Source: Pseudomonadota bacterium (GTDB lineage: Bacteria; Pseudomonadota; Gammaproteobacteria; Halothiobacillales; Halothiobacillaceae). From it: a DNA stretch of 5,474 nt. Shown piece after piece: positions 5,119-5,474 of the stretch. The stretch lies in contig JAJYPA010000548.1 in assembly GCA_021795795.1 (NCBI GenBank), positions 1-5,474 of the forward strand. The letters run 5' to 3'. Position 1 is the first letter of the stretch; every line of letters begins with the position of its first letter. Made by a program: the position numbers and the translations under genes. Below the pieces are notes generated by a model, which was given only the letters and a program-made list of their open reading frames with translations, was not told where the DNA came from and searched no databases.

Positions 5119-5295
5119 TCAGTCAATTGTAGCATGCAATCCAGTAATTGGTGTCCTGGTTTCCATTGATGTACCAATCAATTGCCCATACACATTTGGT
5201 CCGCTAGTCGGATAGACGGCGGCCCCGCCGCCGCCTCCAGCATACACGTCGGCGACCGTGCAGAATCGGTATGGACCTACACTACCCTTGGGCAT
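5119..5295 (-). CDS. Possible short coding remnant, 58 residues, glycine-rich, function unknown
   Basis: On the minus strand, ATG 5293-5295 opens MPKGSVGPYRFCTVADVYA, followed by GGGGGAAVYPTSGPNVYGQ and a TRTPITGLHATID end. The stop at 5119-5121 directly abuts the stop of the convergent plus-strand gene (TGATCA). The frame is closed upstream by a stop at 5323-5325, so a longer gene would need a frame break. The residue mix looks protein-like rather than random and resembles the C-terminus of an exported or surface protein, but I recognise no family. The plus-strand frame across the same region lacks a ribosome site and protein-like character. The call is tentative. Confidence 0.35.
   Translation of the reverse strand: MPKGSVGPYRFCTVADVYAGGGGGAAVYPTSGPNVYGQLIGTSMETRTPITGLHATID
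5218..5232. repeat. GC hairpin GGCGGC-CCC-GCCGCC
   Basis: This is an exact 6-bp palindrome with a 3-base loop inside an otherwise AT-leaning stretch. If the minus-strand reading is real, it encodes the glycine/alanine run. No T tract follows on either strand, so it is not a typical terminator. Confidence 0.4.
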
Positions 5296-5369
5296 GTGCC
5301 GGTGGGCACTGGTGGACGAACACTAGGTTCTCTTTCCAGGAAGAACAGTCTAAATAATACATCTACTTA

Positions 5370-5401
5370 TGCGACTTCACGTCGCACGTCGTTAGTCGTT
5401 A
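5370..5401. repeat. Short palindrome followed by a 7-bp tandem duplication
   Basis: TGCGAC and GTCGCA form a perfect 6-bp palindrome around TTCAC at 5370-5386. GTCGTTA then occurs twice head to tail at 5388-5394 and 5395-5401. The cluster is compact and unexplained; regulatory or recombination roles are possible but nothing identifies one. Confidence 0.4.
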
Positions 5402-5422
5402 TATCCTACGGGATCCTGCGAT

Positions 5423-5438
5423 GGGGGGGGGGGGGGGG
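5423..5438. repeat. Homopolymer tract of 16 G
   Basis: Sixteen consecutive G bases follow GCGAT and precede an A+T-rich segment. Tracts of this length are highly prone to slippage and in some bacteria create phase-variable expression. They are also a frequent place for sequencing and assembly error, so the exact length is uncertain. Confidence 0.9.
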
Positions 5439-5474
5439 AATTACTCTTTAAATTTAAAATATTGAATGACTTAA

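Larger units (their letters stand above)
5296..5474. other. Non-coding right end with short repeats; no gene seen
   Basis: Neither strand has a frame with a ribosome site or recognisable protein. The stretch holds a 6-bp palindrome (TGCGAC/GTCGCA), a tandem GTCGTTA pair and a 16-G run. The last 36 bases are strongly A+T-rich. The plus-strand frame crossing it has unlikely composition and runs through the G tract. Confidence 0.5.

Noticed and set aside
5182..5451. Plus-strand 89-codon frame across the right end
   Set aside because: It has no ribosome site, odd composition, and passes through the 16-G tract. The minus-strand reading of the left part is more protein-like.
407..5474. Second copy of the tRNA-His 3' end as an attachment-site repeat
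   Set aside because: I looked for the TTCGAGCCCCGTCAGCCACC end elsewhere in the window and found none. Any distal boundary lies outside.
1..5474. CRISPR array
   Set aside because: No regularly spaced repeats of 20-40 bases are visible on either strand.

Overview
The window reads as a proteobacterial chromosome segment (probably gamma or beta). The left edge carries the 3' end of a prs gene ending in the SVSSLF-type tail typical of those classes, followed by a GTG-anticodon tRNA-His with encoded CCA. Species cannot be fixed from the sequence. The left part looks GC-rich (near 58% in the prs stretch I counted). The block from about 2900 rightward is visibly more A+T-rich, which suggests separate ancestry.

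Layout. (1) 3-524: conserved core, made of the prs 3' end, a tRNA-His with its own sigma70-like promoter, and a perfect 15-bp inverted repeat that probably terminates the tRNA transcript. (2) 543-1075: remains of a tyrosine recombinase beside the tRNA, with several frame breaks, no N-terminus, and the nucleophilic tyrosine position reading histidine. This is the classic scar of a tRNA-targeted mobile element. (3) 1083-2694: three toxin-antitoxin modules in a row on the + strand: a truncated BrnT-like toxin, a TumE/TumA-type pair whose toxin is split by a one-base frameshift while the antitoxin is intact, and a complete VapBC pair with a palindromic operator candidate. (4) 2766-5118: a membrane-protein block with a 47-residue one-helix small protein, a 622-residue polytopic GT-C-like protein of unknown function, and a 102-residue small membrane protein. 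Spacing is 16 and 15 nt, so they are probably one transcription unit. (5) 5119-5474: a possible short minus-strand coding remnant, several small repeats and a 16-base G homopolymer, with no confident gene.

How it fits together. The recombinase scar and the toxin-antitoxin run suggest a decaying integrated element at tRNA-His. VapBC is the only module that looks fully functional, and TumA may survive as an orphan DNA-binding antitoxin. The AT-rich membrane trio is the least explained part. Its central protein resembles lipid-linked-sugar glycosyltransferases in overall design, but no substrate can be read from the sequence.
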